Origin: Hoeflea sp.
GTDB taxonomy: Bacteria; Pseudomonadota; Alphaproteobacteria; Rhizobiales; Rhizobiaceae
Assembly: GCF_030682515.1 (NCBI RefSeq)
Contig: NZ_JAUXOD010000122.1
Location: forward strand, 1-64,000
Length of the DNA stretch: 64,000 bases
Direction of reading: 5' to 3'
Both the position numbers and the translations under genes were made by a program. Positions 18,013 to 26,743 of the stretch are shown here, one piece after another (positions within the stretch are counted from its first letter, which is position 1; every line of letters begins with the position of its first letter). The notes under the pieces are model-generated. The model was not told the origin of the DNA. It ran no database searches and worked only from the letters and a program-made list of their open reading frames with translations.

Positions 18013-19296
18013 ATGCTGCTTCTGATTGCCGGCCTGTTCGCCTTCTTCCTGATGGTGGGCATGCCTGTCGCCTTCGCGCTGGCGCTGGCGTCCATTCCGG
18101 TATTCGTGCTCACCGGCACCATGCCGCCCACGGTCGCCGTCCAGAAGATGGTGACGGCGACACAGAGCTTTCCGCTGCTGGCGGTTCCCTTCTTCATTCT
18201 TGCCGGAAACCTGATGAACGCGACCGGAATCACCCATCGCCTCGTCAATTTCGCCCGCAACCTGACCGGATGGATGGCCGGGGGCCTGGGCCAGGTCTCG
18301 ATTGTGCTCAGCATGCTGATGGGCGGGATTTCGGGATCTGCCGTCGCCGACGCCGCCATGGAGTCCCGGCTGCTCGGCCCGGGCATGATCAACCAGGGCG
18401 GCTATTCGAAGGCCGCCGCGGCGGCCGTCATTGCCTTCGGGTCGATCATCACCGCGACCATCCCGCCCAGCATCGGCCTCATCCTGTTCGGGTTCATCAA
18501 TGAAGTCTCCATCGGCCGGCTGTTTCTCGCCGGCGTCATTCCCGGCATTTTCCTGACGCTCATCCTGATGGTCACGGCCTGGCTGGTCGCCAAGAAGAAC
18601 GACTACGCGCCCGACTTAAAGGAACTGCCGAGCTTCAGGGACCTGCTTGCGAGCTTTCTCGACAGCATCTGGGCGATCGCCTTTCCGATCATTCTGATCG
18701 TCGGCTTCCGCTTCGGCTTCTTCACCGCCACCGAGGCCGGCGCCTTCCTTGCCTTCTACGCCCTGTTTGTCGGCTTCTTCATCCACCGCGAACTCACGCT
18801 GGAGGCGCTCTACGCCGCCATGAAGGAGACCGTGTCGGATCTCGGCATGGTGATGCTGCTGATCATGATGGCCGCGGTCCTCGGCTACGCCGTCACCATC
18901 GAACGCGGGCCGCAGCAGATCACCGAATTCGTCACCGCGCTCACCAGCGAGCCGGTGCTGGTCCTGCTGCTGGTTGCCCTCCTTCTGGTGGTCAGCGGCA
19001 TGTTTCTCGAGGGGGCGGCCAACATCCTGCTCATCACGCCCATCGTGCTGCCGGTGCTGGTGCATGCCGGCTACGACCCGGTGCACATGGGCATTCTGAT
19101 CGTGACCCTGATCAATCTGGGCGGGCTCACGCCGCCGGTGGGGATCATCATGTTCACGGTCTGCGGCATCCTCGACGTCAAGACCGGCGCCTTCGCGCGG
19201 GCGTCAATCCCCTATTTCGCCGCCATGATCGTCTTCTTCGTCCTGCTCGTTATTTTTCCGCAGCTGTCGCTACTCTTGCCCGGCAGGCTTATGTAA
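18013..19296 (+). CDS. TRAP transporter large permease, DctM family
   Basis: A 427-residue integral membrane protein with about twelve helices. Family landmarks include LLAVPFFILAGNLMN, SMLMGGISGSAVADAAM and the C-terminal GGLTPPVGIIMF loop, which belong to the ion and substrate path of the DctM elevator. It is complete and in the normal length range. It lies between dctQ and the GntR gene in one transcription unit. Confidence 0.93.
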   Translation: MLLLIAGLFAFFLMVGMPVAFALALASIPVFVLTGTMPPTVAVQKMVTATQSFPLLAVPFFILAGNLMNATGITHRLVNFARNLTGWMAGGLGQVSIVLSMLMGGISGSAVADAAMESRLLGPGMINQGGYSKAAAAAVIAFGSIITATIPPSIGLILFGFINEVSIGRLFLAGVIPGIFLTLILMVTAWLVAKKNDYAPDLKELPSFRDLLASFLDSIWAIAFPIILIVGFRFGFFTATEAGAFLAFYALFVGFFIHRELTLEALYAAMKETVSDLGMVMLLIMMAAVLGYAVTIERGPQQITEFVTALTSEPVLVLLLVALLLVVSGMFLEGAANILLITPIVLPVLVHAGYDPVHMGILIVTLINLGGLTPPVGIIMFTVCGILDVKTGAFARASIPYFAAMIVFFVLLVIFPQLSLLLPGRLM

Positions 19297-19310
19297 GTGG
19301 GGAGCCAACA

Positions 19311-20057
19311 GTGATCAACGGACCATCCAATGAGCGCAAAATGACCGCAAATCCGCTCTCGGCGGCATTGACCACCGCCCACGAGGAACAGTTTCGCCCC
19401 AGTTCGCAGGGCTCGGCGTCGGCCAGGGTCTATTCCGGCATCCGCGCGCAGATCATCTCGCTCGAGCTGCAGCCCCATTCCAATCTGGTCCGCACCGAGA
19501 TCGCCGAAAGCTATGGCGTCAGCCAGTCGCCGATCCGCGAGGCAATCCACCGGCTCGAGCAGGAAGGGCTGGTGGTCTCCTATCCGCAGTCGCGCACGGT
19601 GGTGGCCAAGATCGACGTCGATCACGCCCGCGAGACCCAGTTCTTGAGGATCTCCATCGAACTGGAGGTCGCCCGCACCCTGGCGCGGCTGGCGCGGCCG
19701 GAGCTGCTCCGTCCGGCGCGCCGGATCCTCGCCATGCAGAAGATGGCCGGAGACGATTTCGACATCGACGAGTTCACCACGCTCGACAGGCTGTTTCACC
19801 TCTCCCTTGCCGAGCCCGCCGGCGTCGCCTCGCTCCATCACCTGGTCTCCAGCCGGTCCGGCCACATCGACAGGCTGCGCCGGCTCAACCTGCCCGATCC
19901 GGGCAAGATGGTCTCGGTGCTCCAGCACCATGGCGAAATCCTCGATGCCATCGAGGCGGGCGACCTGGCTGCGACCGAGGCCGCCGTGCGCAGGCACCTG
20001 AGCGGGACGCTCGCCGCGGTGCCGCAGATCATGGAGCAGTATCCCCAGTATTTCTGA
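19311..20057 (+). CDS. GntR family transcriptional regulator with FCD domain
   Basis: A 248-residue regulator with an N-terminal winged helix (RTEIAESYGVSQSPIREAIH, then RLEQEGLV) and a C-terminal all-helical FCD domain that binds metal and small carboxylates. GTG 19311 follows GGGGAG with six bases spacing; a second possible start is ATG 19341. Located after dctM in the same direction, it most likely senses the sugar acid or its breakdown product and controls the operator at 16373-16383. Confidence 0.9.
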   Translation: MINGPSNERKMTANPLSAALTTAHEEQFRPSSQGSASARVYSGIRAQIISLELQPHSNLVRTEIAESYGVSQSPIREAIHRLEQEGLVVSYPQSRTVVAKIDVDHARETQFLRISIELEVARTLARLARPELLRPARRILAMQKMAGDDFDIDEFTTLDRLFHLSLAEPAGVASLHHLVSSRSGHIDRLRRLNLPDPGKMVSVLQHHGEILDAIEAGDLAATEAAVRRHLSGTLAAVPQIMEQYPQYF

Positions 20058-20116
20058 GGCGGCACCGGCCCGCCTGTATCGCCGGACGCCGTGCAACGAC
20101 CTGATGGGACCAACCG

Positions 20117-21850
20117 ATGACCCGAAAGACTGCCACAGATCTTCGCTCCGCCCGCTGGTTCGCGCCCGACGACCTGCGCAGCTTCGGCCACCGGTCGCGG
20201 ATGATGCAGCTGGGCTACAGCGAGGAGGACTTCATCGGCAAGCCGCTGATCGGCGTGCTGAGCACCTGGTCCGAACTCAACACCTGTCATTCGCACTTTC
20301 CCGAACGGGTCAAGGATGTGAAGCGCGGCATCGCCCAGGCCGGCGGCTTCGGCGTCGAGATGCCGGCGCTGTCGGTCGACGAGAGCTTCACCAAGCCCAC
20401 CTCGATGCTCTACCGCAACATGCTGGCGATGGAGACCGAGGAGATGATCCGGTCGCACCCGCTCGACGGCGTGGTGCTGATGGGCGGCTGCGACAAGACC
20501 ACGCCGGGCCTCGTCATGGGCGCGATCTCGGCCGGCGTGCCGATGATCTTCCTGCCCGCCGGGCCGATGCTGCGCGGCAACTATGCCGGCAAGATCCTGG
20601 GCTCTGGCTCGGACGCCTGGAAATACTGGGACGAGCGCCGCGCGGGAAACATCAGCGACGAGGAGTGGATTGGCGTCCAGGGCGGCATCGCCCGCTCGGC
20701 CGGCACCTGCATGACCATGGGCACCGCCTCGACCATGACGGCGATCGCCGACGCGATGGGGCTCACCCTGCCGGGCGCCTCCTCGATCCCGGCGGTTGAT
20801 TCCAACCATCAGCGCATGGGCTCGGCCTGCGGCCGCAGGATTGTCGACATGGTCTGGGAAGACCTGACGCCCGACAGGATCGTCACCGAAGCGGCCTGCC
20901 GCAACGCCGCCATCGTCGCCATGGCGACCGGCTGCTCGACCAACGCGGTGGTGCATCTCATCGCCATGGCGCGGCGCGCCGGCATCAACCTCACCCTGGA
21001 CGATCTCGATGCGTTGGGACGGGTGACGCCATTGCTGGCCAATGTCCGGCCCGCGGGCAAGGACTACCTGATGGAGGATTTCTTCTATGCCGGCGGATTG
21101 CGGGCGCTGATGAAGCAGATCGAGGACCGGCTCGATGGCTCGGCCATGACCGTGACCGGCAAGACCCTGGGCGAGAATCTCGTGGGCGCGGAGGTCTACA
21201 ACCACGATGTCATCCGGCCACTGTCGAACCCGGTCTACAAGGAAGGCTCGCTCGCCGTCCTGCGCGGCAATCTCTGTCCCGACGGCGCGGTGATCAAGCC
21301 GGCCGCCTGCGATCCGAAGTATCATTTTCACGAGGGACCGGCGCTGGTCTTCGACAGCTATCCTGAGATGAAGGCGGCGATCGACGACGAGACGCTTAAG
21401 GTGACGCCCGATCATGTCCTGGTGCTGCGCAATGCCGGGCCGCAGGGTGGCCCGGGCTTTCCCGAATGGGGCATGCTGCCGATCCCCAAGGCGCTGATCA
21501 GGCAGGGCCATCGCGACATGCTGCGGATCTCGGACGCCCGCATGTCGGGCACGTCCTATGGCGCCTGCGTGCTGCATGTCGCGCCCGAGAGCTATGTCGG
21601 CGGCCCGCTGGCCCTGCTGAAGACCGGCGACATCGTCCGGCTCGATCTTGCCAACCGGCGGCTCGACATGCTCGTCGATGAGGCCGAGCTCGCACGCCGC
21701 AAGGCCGCCTGGACGGCGCCCCCGCCGCGCTACGAGCGCGGCTACGGCTACCTGTTCGAGCGCCACGTGACCCAGGCCGACCAGGGCTGCGACTTCGACT
21801 TCCTGCAATCCGATTTCGGCCGCACGGCGGGCGAACCCGACATCTACTGA
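20117..21850 (+). CDS. IlvD/Edd family sugar-acid dehydratase (pentonate dehydratase type)
   Basis: A 577-residue iron-sulfur dehydratase. The three expected cluster cysteines are at about residues 57 (NTCHSH), 125 (GGCDKTTP) and 198 (AGTCMTMG). The start region SARWFAPDDLRSFGHRSRMM and the length match the branch that contains L-arabonate and related aldonate dehydratases rather than amino-acid IlvD. It would turn an aldonic acid into its 2-keto-3-deoxy derivative. A lactonase and a TRAP importer are nearby, and an RraA-like lyase follows 15 bases later. Confidence 0.88.
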   Translation: MTRKTATDLRSARWFAPDDLRSFGHRSRMMQLGYSEEDFIGKPLIGVLSTWSELNTCHSHFPERVKDVKRGIAQAGGFGVEMPALSVDESFTKPTSMLYRNMLAMETEEMIRSHPLDGVVLMGGCDKTTPGLVMGAISAGVPMIFLPAGPMLRGNYAGKILGSGSDAWKYWDERRAGNISDEEWIGVQGGIARSAGTCMTMGTASTMTAIADAMGLTLPGASSIPAVDSNHQRMGSACGRRIVDMVWEDLTPDRIVTEAACRNAAIVAMATGCSTNAVVHLIAMARRAGINLTLDDLDALGRVTPLLANVRPAGKDYLMEDFFYAGGLRALMKQIEDRLDGSAMTVTGKTLGENLVGAEVYNHDVIRPLSNPVYKEGSLAVLRGNLCPDGAVIKPAACDPKYHFHEGPALVFDSYPEMKAAIDDETLKVTPDHVLVLRNAGPQGGPGFPEWGMLPIPKALIRQGHRDMLRISDARMSGTSYGACVLHVAPESYVGGPLALLKTGDIVRLDLANRRLDMLVDEAELARRKAAWTAPPPRYERGYGYLFERHVTQADQGCDFDFLQSDFGRTAGEPDIY

Positions 21851-21865
21851 ATATTGGGGGCTTTG

Positions 21866-22591
21866 ATGAGCGACTATATCCTCTCCGACGAGACCCGCGC
21901 CCGGCTGAAGCGCGTCTCCACCGCTTCGATCGCCACGCAGCTGTTCAAGCGCGGCCTGCGCAACCAGTTCATTCAGGGCGTGGTGCCGGTGTCGCCGAAA
22001 TCCGAGACCATGGTCGGCCAGGCGTTTACGCTGCGTTACATCCCGGCGCGCGAGGATCGCAATCCGCTCGAGGTGTTCCGCAACGCTGATCACCCGCAGC
22101 GGGTGGCGATCGAGACCTGTCCCCCCGGCCATGTTCTGGTGATGGATGCGCGCAAGGACGCGCGCGCGGCCACCGCCGGCTCGATCCTGATCACGCGGCT
22201 TGCACTGCGCGGCGCGGCGGGCGTCGTCTCCGACGGCGGCTTCCGCGATGCGGAGGGCATCGGCGCGCTCGACATGCCGGCCTATTTCGCACGGCCCTCG
22301 GCGCCGACCAACCTGACCCTGCACGAGGCGCTCGACATCAATGTGCCGATCGCCTGCGGCGACGTCGCGGTGTTCCCCGGCGATGTGGTGGTCGGCGACC
22401 GCGACGGCGTCATGGTCATTCCGGCCCATCTCGCCGACGAGATCGCCGAGGTTTGCGCCGGCATGGAAAGCTTCGAGGATTTCGTGCTCGAAGAGGTGCG
22501 AAACGGCACGCCGATCATCGGCCTCTATCCCTGCACGATGGAGGAAAATCAGCAGAAATTCGATGCCTGGCGCGAGAGGACCGGCCGTTGA
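21866..22591 (+). CDS. RraA-like family protein (4-hydroxy-4-methyl-2-oxoglutarate aldolase fold)
   Basis: A 241-residue protein of the RraA/HMG-aldolase fold. The GDVAVFPGDVVVGDRDGVMVIP stretch contains the typical GDxDGV end of the family and the SDGGFRDAEGI segment has the conserved Asp-Gly-Arg-Asp region. In this family true members cleave 4-hydroxy-2-oxo acids, so the job of splitting a 2-keto-3-deoxy acid made by the neighbouring dehydratase is reasonable but unproven. I chose ATG 21866; the frame also begins with TTG at 21854. Confidence 0.8.
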   Translation: MSDYILSDETRARLKRVSTASIATQLFKRGLRNQFIQGVVPVSPKSETMVGQAFTLRYIPAREDRNPLEVFRNADHPQRVAIETCPPGHVLVMDARKDARAATAGSILITRLALRGAAGVVSDGGFRDAEGIGALDMPAYFARPSAPTNLTLHEALDINVPIACGDVAVFPGDVVVGDRDGVMVIPAHLADEIAEVCAGMESFEDFVLEEVRNGTPIIGLYPCTMEENQQKFDAWRERTGR

Positions 22592-22603
22592 GCCGGGATC
22601 TCC

Positions 22604-23119
22604 CTACGTCGCGATAATGGCGCGCAGCATCCAGAGAGCCTTCTCGTGGAAACCCAGACGCTCGGTCAGCATGTCCTCGGTGACCATGTCGTCATTGTCG
22701 CCGGCCTTGGCTGCCGCGACGCGCATGTCGCGCACGGCCTGCTCGTGCTCCGAAATCAGGTCGGACACCATCTCCTGCGCCGAGGCATGATCGACCTCGG
22801 ACTTGCTGGGCGCGAAGGACTTGGTCATGCCGAAGCTGACGGGCGCCAGATGGCCGAGCGCCCGGATCCGCTCGGCAATGATGTCGGTTGCCGCGAACAG
22901 GGCGTTGTAATGCTCTTCGGTCAGATCGTGGATCGGCTTGAAGACCGGGCCGACCACGTTCCAGTGATAGACATGGCTCTTGATCGTCAGGCGGTAGGTG
23001 GCGGCCAGGATCTCCGAAAGGTCGGCTGACATCGTCTTGCGATAGTCCGCCTTGAGCCCTGTGTGGATGCTGTCCTGAGTGGTCTCGGGGGAAAGACTTG
23101 CGATGGCTGATTTGCTCAT
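22604..23119 (-). CDS. dps: Dps family DNA-binding ferritin
   Basis: A 171-residue ferritin-like protein. The ferroxidase ligands of Dps are visible in SHVYHWNVVGP and DLTEEHYNALFAATDIIAERI, with a lysine/serine-rich N-terminus that may bind DNA. Dps dodecamers store iron and protect DNA from peroxide in stress and stationary phase. It is the first gene of the stress island and converges on the RraA-like gene. I found no EcfG-type promoter directly in front of it. Confidence 0.92.
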   Translation of the reverse strand: MSKSAIASLSPETTQDSIHTGLKADYRKTMSADLSEILAATYRLTIKSHVYHWNVVGPVFKPIHDLTEEHYNALFAATDIIAERIRALGHLAPVSFGMTKSFAPSKSEVDHASAQEMVSDLISEHEQAVRDMRVAAAKAGDNDDMVTEDMLTERLGFHEKALWMLRAIIAT

Positions 23120-23166
23120 GGGTGACTGTCCTTCATGTTCATCTGGCGGAAATTCTGGCGAGGTGC

Positions 23167-23412
23167 TCAGTTTGACGCGATGTTGCCGGAAGTGTCCGCG
23201 GGAAGCGGCTGCTCGGCCATTTCTGTGAGGGCCGGCACTTCGACAGGCACCGAATAGGCCTCCGGCCCGATGGTGCCCTTGTCATTGAAGAACACGCCGA
23301 AAAGGATCCAGCCGGCCACCACTGCAAGGGTCAGGCTGACGACAAGAATCACGAGAACCTGCTTGCCAAGTCGGCCCTGGCGCACCTTTGTGGGATCTTT
23401 TGGTTCCGGCAT
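23167..23412 (-). CDS. Small single-pass membrane protein, unknown
   Basis: An 81-residue protein I do not recognise as a named family. It has a basic N-terminus (KDPTKVRQGRLGKQ), one membrane helix (VLVILVVSLTLAVVAGWILFGVFF) trimmed here to a single 20-plus residue segment, and an acidic periplasmic tail. ATG 23412 is preferred because AGGAG lies eight bases upstream; a TTG at 23418 is in frame. It sits 47 bases before dps in the same direction and may share its transcript. Confidence 0.6.
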   Translation of the reverse strand: MPEPKDPTKVRQGRLGKQVLVILVVSLTLAVVAGWILFGVFFNDKGTIGPEAYSVPVEVPALTEMAEQPLPADTSGNIASN

Positions 23413-23541
23413 CTTCAATGCTCCTTCTCACTTCAGCCGTGGCTGGTGCGTCTTGCCCCCATCCGGATCGGGGAGGAGGAAAAAAGCGCGTTTTAAACAA
23501 AGGCCGCAGCGCATGGATGCGTACGGCCGGGAGGCATGGAT

Positions 23542-23955
23542 CTAGTCGCGGCCGGACCGGACGAGGGAGCCCGCAATCGCGCCGATCACGACGCCGGCGA
23601 CAATCGCCATGGTCTTGTTCTGCGCAATCAGGTTCGAGGCGCTCGATGCGGCCATGACCGTGGCGGCGCTGGTGGCCGCCAGTCGCTGCCGCCGCATGGC
23701 CCTGCGGTGCACCACGGCGCGAACAACAAGCGCCACCAGCCCCAGCACGATGGACAGGGCTGCGGCGGACAACAGGCCGATCACGAATCCATGGCTCTGC
23801 GCGATGAAGGCGGCGAAGGCGCCCAGCAGCGACATGCTCGCCAGCACCATCATCAGGGCGATCACCGCGATAAGCACGGCGTCGCGCTTGAGCTGCCGCA
23901 CCTTGGCGCCGGCAAAGGCGGAGAGAATGGTCGTCAGGGGAAAGGCCGAGAACAT
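23542..23955 (-). CDS. Hydrophobic membrane protein, phage-holin-like superfamily
   Basis: A 137-residue protein with two clear membrane hairpins (VLIAVIALMMVLASMSLLGAF and GFVIGLLSAAALSIVLGLVAL, each shown in part) plus a glycine-rich third segment near the C-terminus (IVAGVVIGAIAGSLV). It follows the DUF883 gene by 7 bases and belongs to its operon. Proteins of this shape paired with DUF883/ElaB-like partners are common stress-envelope genes; I give no function. Confidence 0.6.
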   Translation of the reverse strand: MFSAFPLTTILSAFAGAKVRQLKRDAVLIAVIALMMVLASMSLLGAFAAFIAQSHGFVIGLLSAAALSIVLGLVALVVRAVVHRRAMRRQRLAATSAATVMAASSASNLIAQNKTMAIVAGVVIGAIAGSLVRSGRD

Positions 23956-23962
23956 GCGGCCT

Positions 23963-24298
23963 CTACCTGCGCAGCAGGATAGCGGCCAGGAAGCCTGCAG
24001 CGATCGCCACGCCCAGCGACTGCATCGGCTTCTCGCGAACCGTAGTGCTCACCTGCTTTTCGGCGCGGGCAAGCTGGTCCGAAAGATCAGCCACAAGCCG
24101 TTCGCCGCTCCTGAGAACTTCGTCCACACGTGACTCGGCCGCTTCACGCGCCTCTCCGGCCTTGATCGAGCCCGCGCCGGCAAGCGCTTCGCCAAGGGCC
24201 GCCAGTTCGGCGCGGATGCGCGCGGTGCGTTCGGCGATATCGTCCATCACCGGGTTGTCCGATCCGCTCGAACGGGTGCTCTTGCTCGATGTAGCCAT
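23963..24298 (-). CDS. DUF883/ElaB-YqjD-like membrane-anchored protein
   Basis: A 111-residue protein with a long charged amphipathic coiled-coil part (residues about 15-90) and a C-terminal membrane anchor, KPMQSLGVAIAAGFLAAILL, ending in RR. This is the YqjD/ElaB/DUF883 plan; in E. coli such proteins tether ribosomes to the inner membrane in stationary phase. It starts the small two-gene operon whose exact EcfG-type promoter is at 24330-24354. Confidence 0.82.
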   Translation of the reverse strand: MATSSKSTRSSGSDNPVMDDIAERTARIRAELAALGEALAGAGSIKAGEAREAAESRVDEVLRSGERLVADLSDQLARAEKQVSTTVREKPMQSLGVAIAAGFLAAILLRR

Positions 24299-24329
24299 AA
24301 TGCAATCTCCTTGTTGATTTCACCTCCCC

Positions 24330-24354
24330 AACGCCCGAGGCCGCAATAGGTTCC
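24330..24354 (-). promoter_or_regulatory. EcfG-type promoter of the DUF883 operon
   Basis: On the minus strand GGAAC (24350-24354) is followed by 16 bases and CGTT (24330-24333), an exact match to the alphaproteobacterial EcfG consensus GGAAC-N16-CGTT. The start codon of the DUF883 gene is 32 bases further on. Confidence 0.85.
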
Positions 24355-24373
24355 GGCCGAACAGTGAGAGTTG

Positions 24374-24416
24374 AAAAAAAATAAAACGACCGCCGGATTG
24401 CTCCGGCGGCCGTTTT
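24374..24416 (-). terminator. Intrinsic terminator of the PRC-barrel gene
   Basis: CCGCCGGA (24390-24397) pairs with TCCGGCGG (24402-24409) around a four-base loop. Read on the minus strand it is followed by TCGTTTTATTTTTTTT. It isolates the PRC-barrel gene from the DUF883 promoter. Confidence 0.88.
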
Positions 24417-24436
24417 GCAATCTGCACTGAACTGGC

Positions 24437-25390
24437 TTAGCCAGCCGGCGCACGCATGATCACGGAATCGCGGTCAGCGTTCCAGCTCTCCTGGGAGTAT
24501 TCCGGCTGCGCTTCCAGCTGTTCCTTGGTGAACGGCGTGAAGACGGTCAGGCCGCCGTCAGCGTCGGCGCGGATGTCGAGGTTCTCGGGCGAAATCGCCA
24601 CTTCCTTTACACCCATGCCCAGAAAACCGCCGACATTGAGAACGAAACCTTCGATCTGGTTGTCGGTGCTGATCAGCACTTCGCCGACTTCGCCGATGTT
24701 CTCGTTATTCGAGCCATAGACGGTGCGGCCGGTCAGATCATCGGCGGTGATGTCGGTGGGGGTCACCTGCGTCATCGTCATGCGATCGATGACCTGGGTC
24801 TGCTGCTCGGCGGGAGCAACAGCACCGGTGCCCGTGCCGGTGGCGACGTTCGGATCGGTGCCGGTCGCAGGGGCCGGAGCAGTGCCGGTCATCGTGTTCT
24901 GGGTGGCATTCATGCCTTCCGGCTGCGACTGGGCTTCGGTGTAGACATGGGTGCGGTCGAAGGCCGGTGCGGCTTCCAGCTGCTCGCGGGTCATGTTGGC
25001 GACAATCCAGCGCTGGCCGTCGCGGTCGGCCCATGAAACGGCGCTGTATTCGACTTCCACATCCTTCTGACCGATGCCGAGAAAACCGCCCACGCCGATG
25101 ATGACGGAGGACACTTCGCCTTCAGGGCTGACGACGATGTCGTTGATCTTGCCAATCGAGGATGCGTCCATTGCAGACGACTCATAGACGTTGGCGCCGA
25201 TGAGGTCGGTTGCAAGCGTCGGGCCGTGCATGTCGCCGGCTGCATCCGTCATGACGTTGGTGTCAGTGGTTGCATTCATTTCGGTGGTGGCTGCGGGGTT
25301 GGTGTCCGTTGTGGCCGGTGCGGTCTGGGCGAAGGCCGACGTGGCTACAAGTGCGGTCAAGGCCGTGCTGGCCAAAAGCATCTTAAACAT
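24437..25390 (-). CDS. Exported protein with two PRC-barrel domains
   Basis: A 317-residue protein with a Sec signal peptide (cleaved near AFAQT), then a Thr/Ala/Asn-rich linker. Two PRC-barrel domains lie at about residues 60-135 and 215-295; each has the pattern IGANVYESS or GRTVYGSN, then a GEVSSVIIGVGGFLG or IEGFVLNVGGFLG core, then VEVEY or VAISPENLDI. The middle is a low-complexity TGTxPxP linker. PRC-barrel proteins of this double type are commonly stress-induced in rhizobia. Its exact EcfG promoter is at 25480-25504. Confidence 0.85.
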   Translation of the reverse strand: MFKMLLASTALTALVATSAFAQTAPATTDTNPAATTEMNATTDTNVMTDAAGDMHGPTLATDLIGANVYESSAMDASSIGKINDIVVSPEGEVSSVIIGVGGFLGIGQKDVEVEYSAVSWADRDGQRWIVANMTREQLEAAPAFDRTHVYTEAQSQPEGMNATQNTMTGTAPAPATGTDPNVATGTGTGAVAPAEQQTQVIDRMTMTQVTPTDITADDLTGRTVYGSNNENIGEVGEVLISTDNQIEGFVLNVGGFLGMGVKEVAISPENLDIRADADGGLTVFTPFTKEQLEAQPEYSQESWNADRDSVIMRAPAG

Positions 25391-25479
25391 GGTAAATTCC
25401 TCTTTGCATCGAAAGGTGTGCGCCGGGCTGGTCCGTGTGTGAGAGCGCGGGGCCGGCTCGGCGGCGGTGACACAAGAGA

Positions 25480-25504
25480 AACGACGGCCTCTGCCGTTGG
25501 TTCC
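25480..25504 (-). promoter_or_regulatory. EcfG-type promoter of the PRC-barrel gene
   Basis: On the minus strand GGAAC (25500-25504), 16 bases, CGTT (25480-25483): an exact consensus match, 90 bases before the start codon at 25390. Confidence 0.85.
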
Positions 25505-25525
25505 CGCAGGCGACGGTTTTTTTGG

Positions 25526-26647
25526 TCAGCTGGAGGGGGAGGCCGGTTCGCGCACTGTCGGATTCGGACGAGGCGGGTTCATCAGGAACGAGTTGCGCAT
25601 CACGGCATGGCCGATGAGCAGGAACGGAACCGCAAGCAGCCCGCCGATCGGACCCCAGAGCCAGATCCAGAAGGCCAGCGACAGGAACACCAGGAACGGG
25701 CTGAGAGTGACCGATCGGCCGATGACCTGCGGCGTGACGAACTGCGCCTCGAACATGTTGAGCGTGAGGTAGGCGAGCATCGGCATGAAGATCGCGGGCG
25801 GTGAATCCCAGGTCGCCAGTCCGACACCCAGCAGGATCCCGGCCATGACCGCCGGACCGATATAGACGACATAATTGAGCAGGAACGCCAGCATGCCCCA
25901 GAGATAGGGCTGCGGCACGCCGAGCAGCCACATCACCGCCGCGGTGCTGAGCCCGAGGCCCGCGTTGATGACGGTGATGGACAGCAGGTAGCGCGAGACG
26001 AACCATTCGGCGTCCCGGAACATGCGGGCGGTGCGAAGCCGCGACCGCCGGCTGAAGCAAAGGGACAGGACGCTCACGCGCATCGAATGACGGGTGGCGA
26101 GGAAGAAATAGAGGCTTGCCAGGAACAGGATGATCTGGGCAACCAGGGCAGGGGCGAGGGTGGCGATATCCTGTACCGTCGAATTATCCTCGATTTCGAC
26201 AGTCATCTGGGCTTTTCCGCCGGATATGGAGCGGATCTGTTCCTGGACGCCGCCCAGCGTTTCGAAGACCGTGCGCCAGTCGAGCAGGTGGCGCTGCATT
26301 TCCCGCCAGATTTCCGGCAACCGTTCCATCCAGATCGACAACGGCATGGAAAACAGCGTGAGCGCGGAGGCAATCAGTCCAAGGAACAACAGCACCACGA
26401 TCGCCGCCGACAAGGCCGGCGGGATGTAGCGCTCGAGCGCGGCGGCAACCGGCGAGGCCATCAGCCCGGTGATGATGGCAAGGCTGATGGGAGCCAGCAG
26501 AGACCGGGCCTGATCAAGAGCCGCGAAGGCGATCACGAGGCCTATGACGATGATGGAAATCCGGGATATCGATTGCAGGCTGGCGTCCATGCCGGACCTG
26601 GCCGCTATCCGCACCACCGGCGGTTCCAGGCGATACATGTGCTTCAT
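25526..26647 (-). CDS. AI-2E family transporter (TqsA/PerM superfamily)
   Basis: A 373-residue membrane protein with about eight helices and a cytoplasmic middle loop. The family signature around GMLAFLLNYVVYIGPAVMAG and the C-terminal PFLVFLSLAFWIWLWGPIGGL are clear. Family members export signal molecules or ions; this one's substrate is unknown. I chose ATG 26647, preceded by AGGGGA; the frame reaches 26674 but that would run into the candidate promoter at 26673-26697. It lies in the stress island. Confidence 0.85.
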   Translation of the reverse strand: MKHMYRLEPPVVRIAARSGMDASLQSISRISIIVIGLVIAFAALDQARSLLAPISLAIITGLMASPVAAALERYIPPALSAAIVVLLFLGLIASALTLFSMPLSIWMERLPEIWREMQRHLLDWRTVFETLGGVQEQIRSISGGKAQMTVEIEDNSTVQDIATLAPALVAQIILFLASLYFFLATRHSMRVSVLSLCFSRRSRLRTARMFRDAEWFVSRYLLSITVINAGLGLSTAAVMWLLGVPQPYLWGMLAFLLNYVVYIGPAVMAGILLGVGLATWDSPPAIFMPMLAYLTLNMFEAQFVTPQVIGRSVTLSPFLVFLSLAFWIWLWGPIGGLLAVPFLLIGHAVMRNSFLMNPPRPNPTVREPASPSS

Positions 26648-26672
26648 GCCGGTTCCCCTATCAATCAAGCAC

Positions 26673-26697
26673 AATGCGGAAACAGCCTGATTGTTCC
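26673..26697 (-). promoter_or_regulatory. Near-consensus EcfG promoter of the AI-2E gene
   Basis: On the minus strand GGAAC (26693-26697), 16 bases, CATT (26673-26676). One base differs from CGTT, the same variation as in front of nepR. The start codon is 25 bases downstream. Confidence 0.6.
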
Positions 26698-26743
26698 GCG
26701 CGAGCGCGGAAATGAGGCGGATCGGGAACGCGCGCCGGACAGG

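Noticed and set aside
19838-22429. Minus-strand frame of 863 residues opposite the dehydratase and RraA-like genes
   Set aside because: Low-information His/Arg/Gly-rich translation opposite two well-supported genes; a product of third-position GC bias.
23120-23166. EcfG promoter directly before dps
   Set aside because: No GTTCC/AACG pair at the right spacing is present in this gap; dps may share a transcript with the small membrane gene or use another sigma factor.
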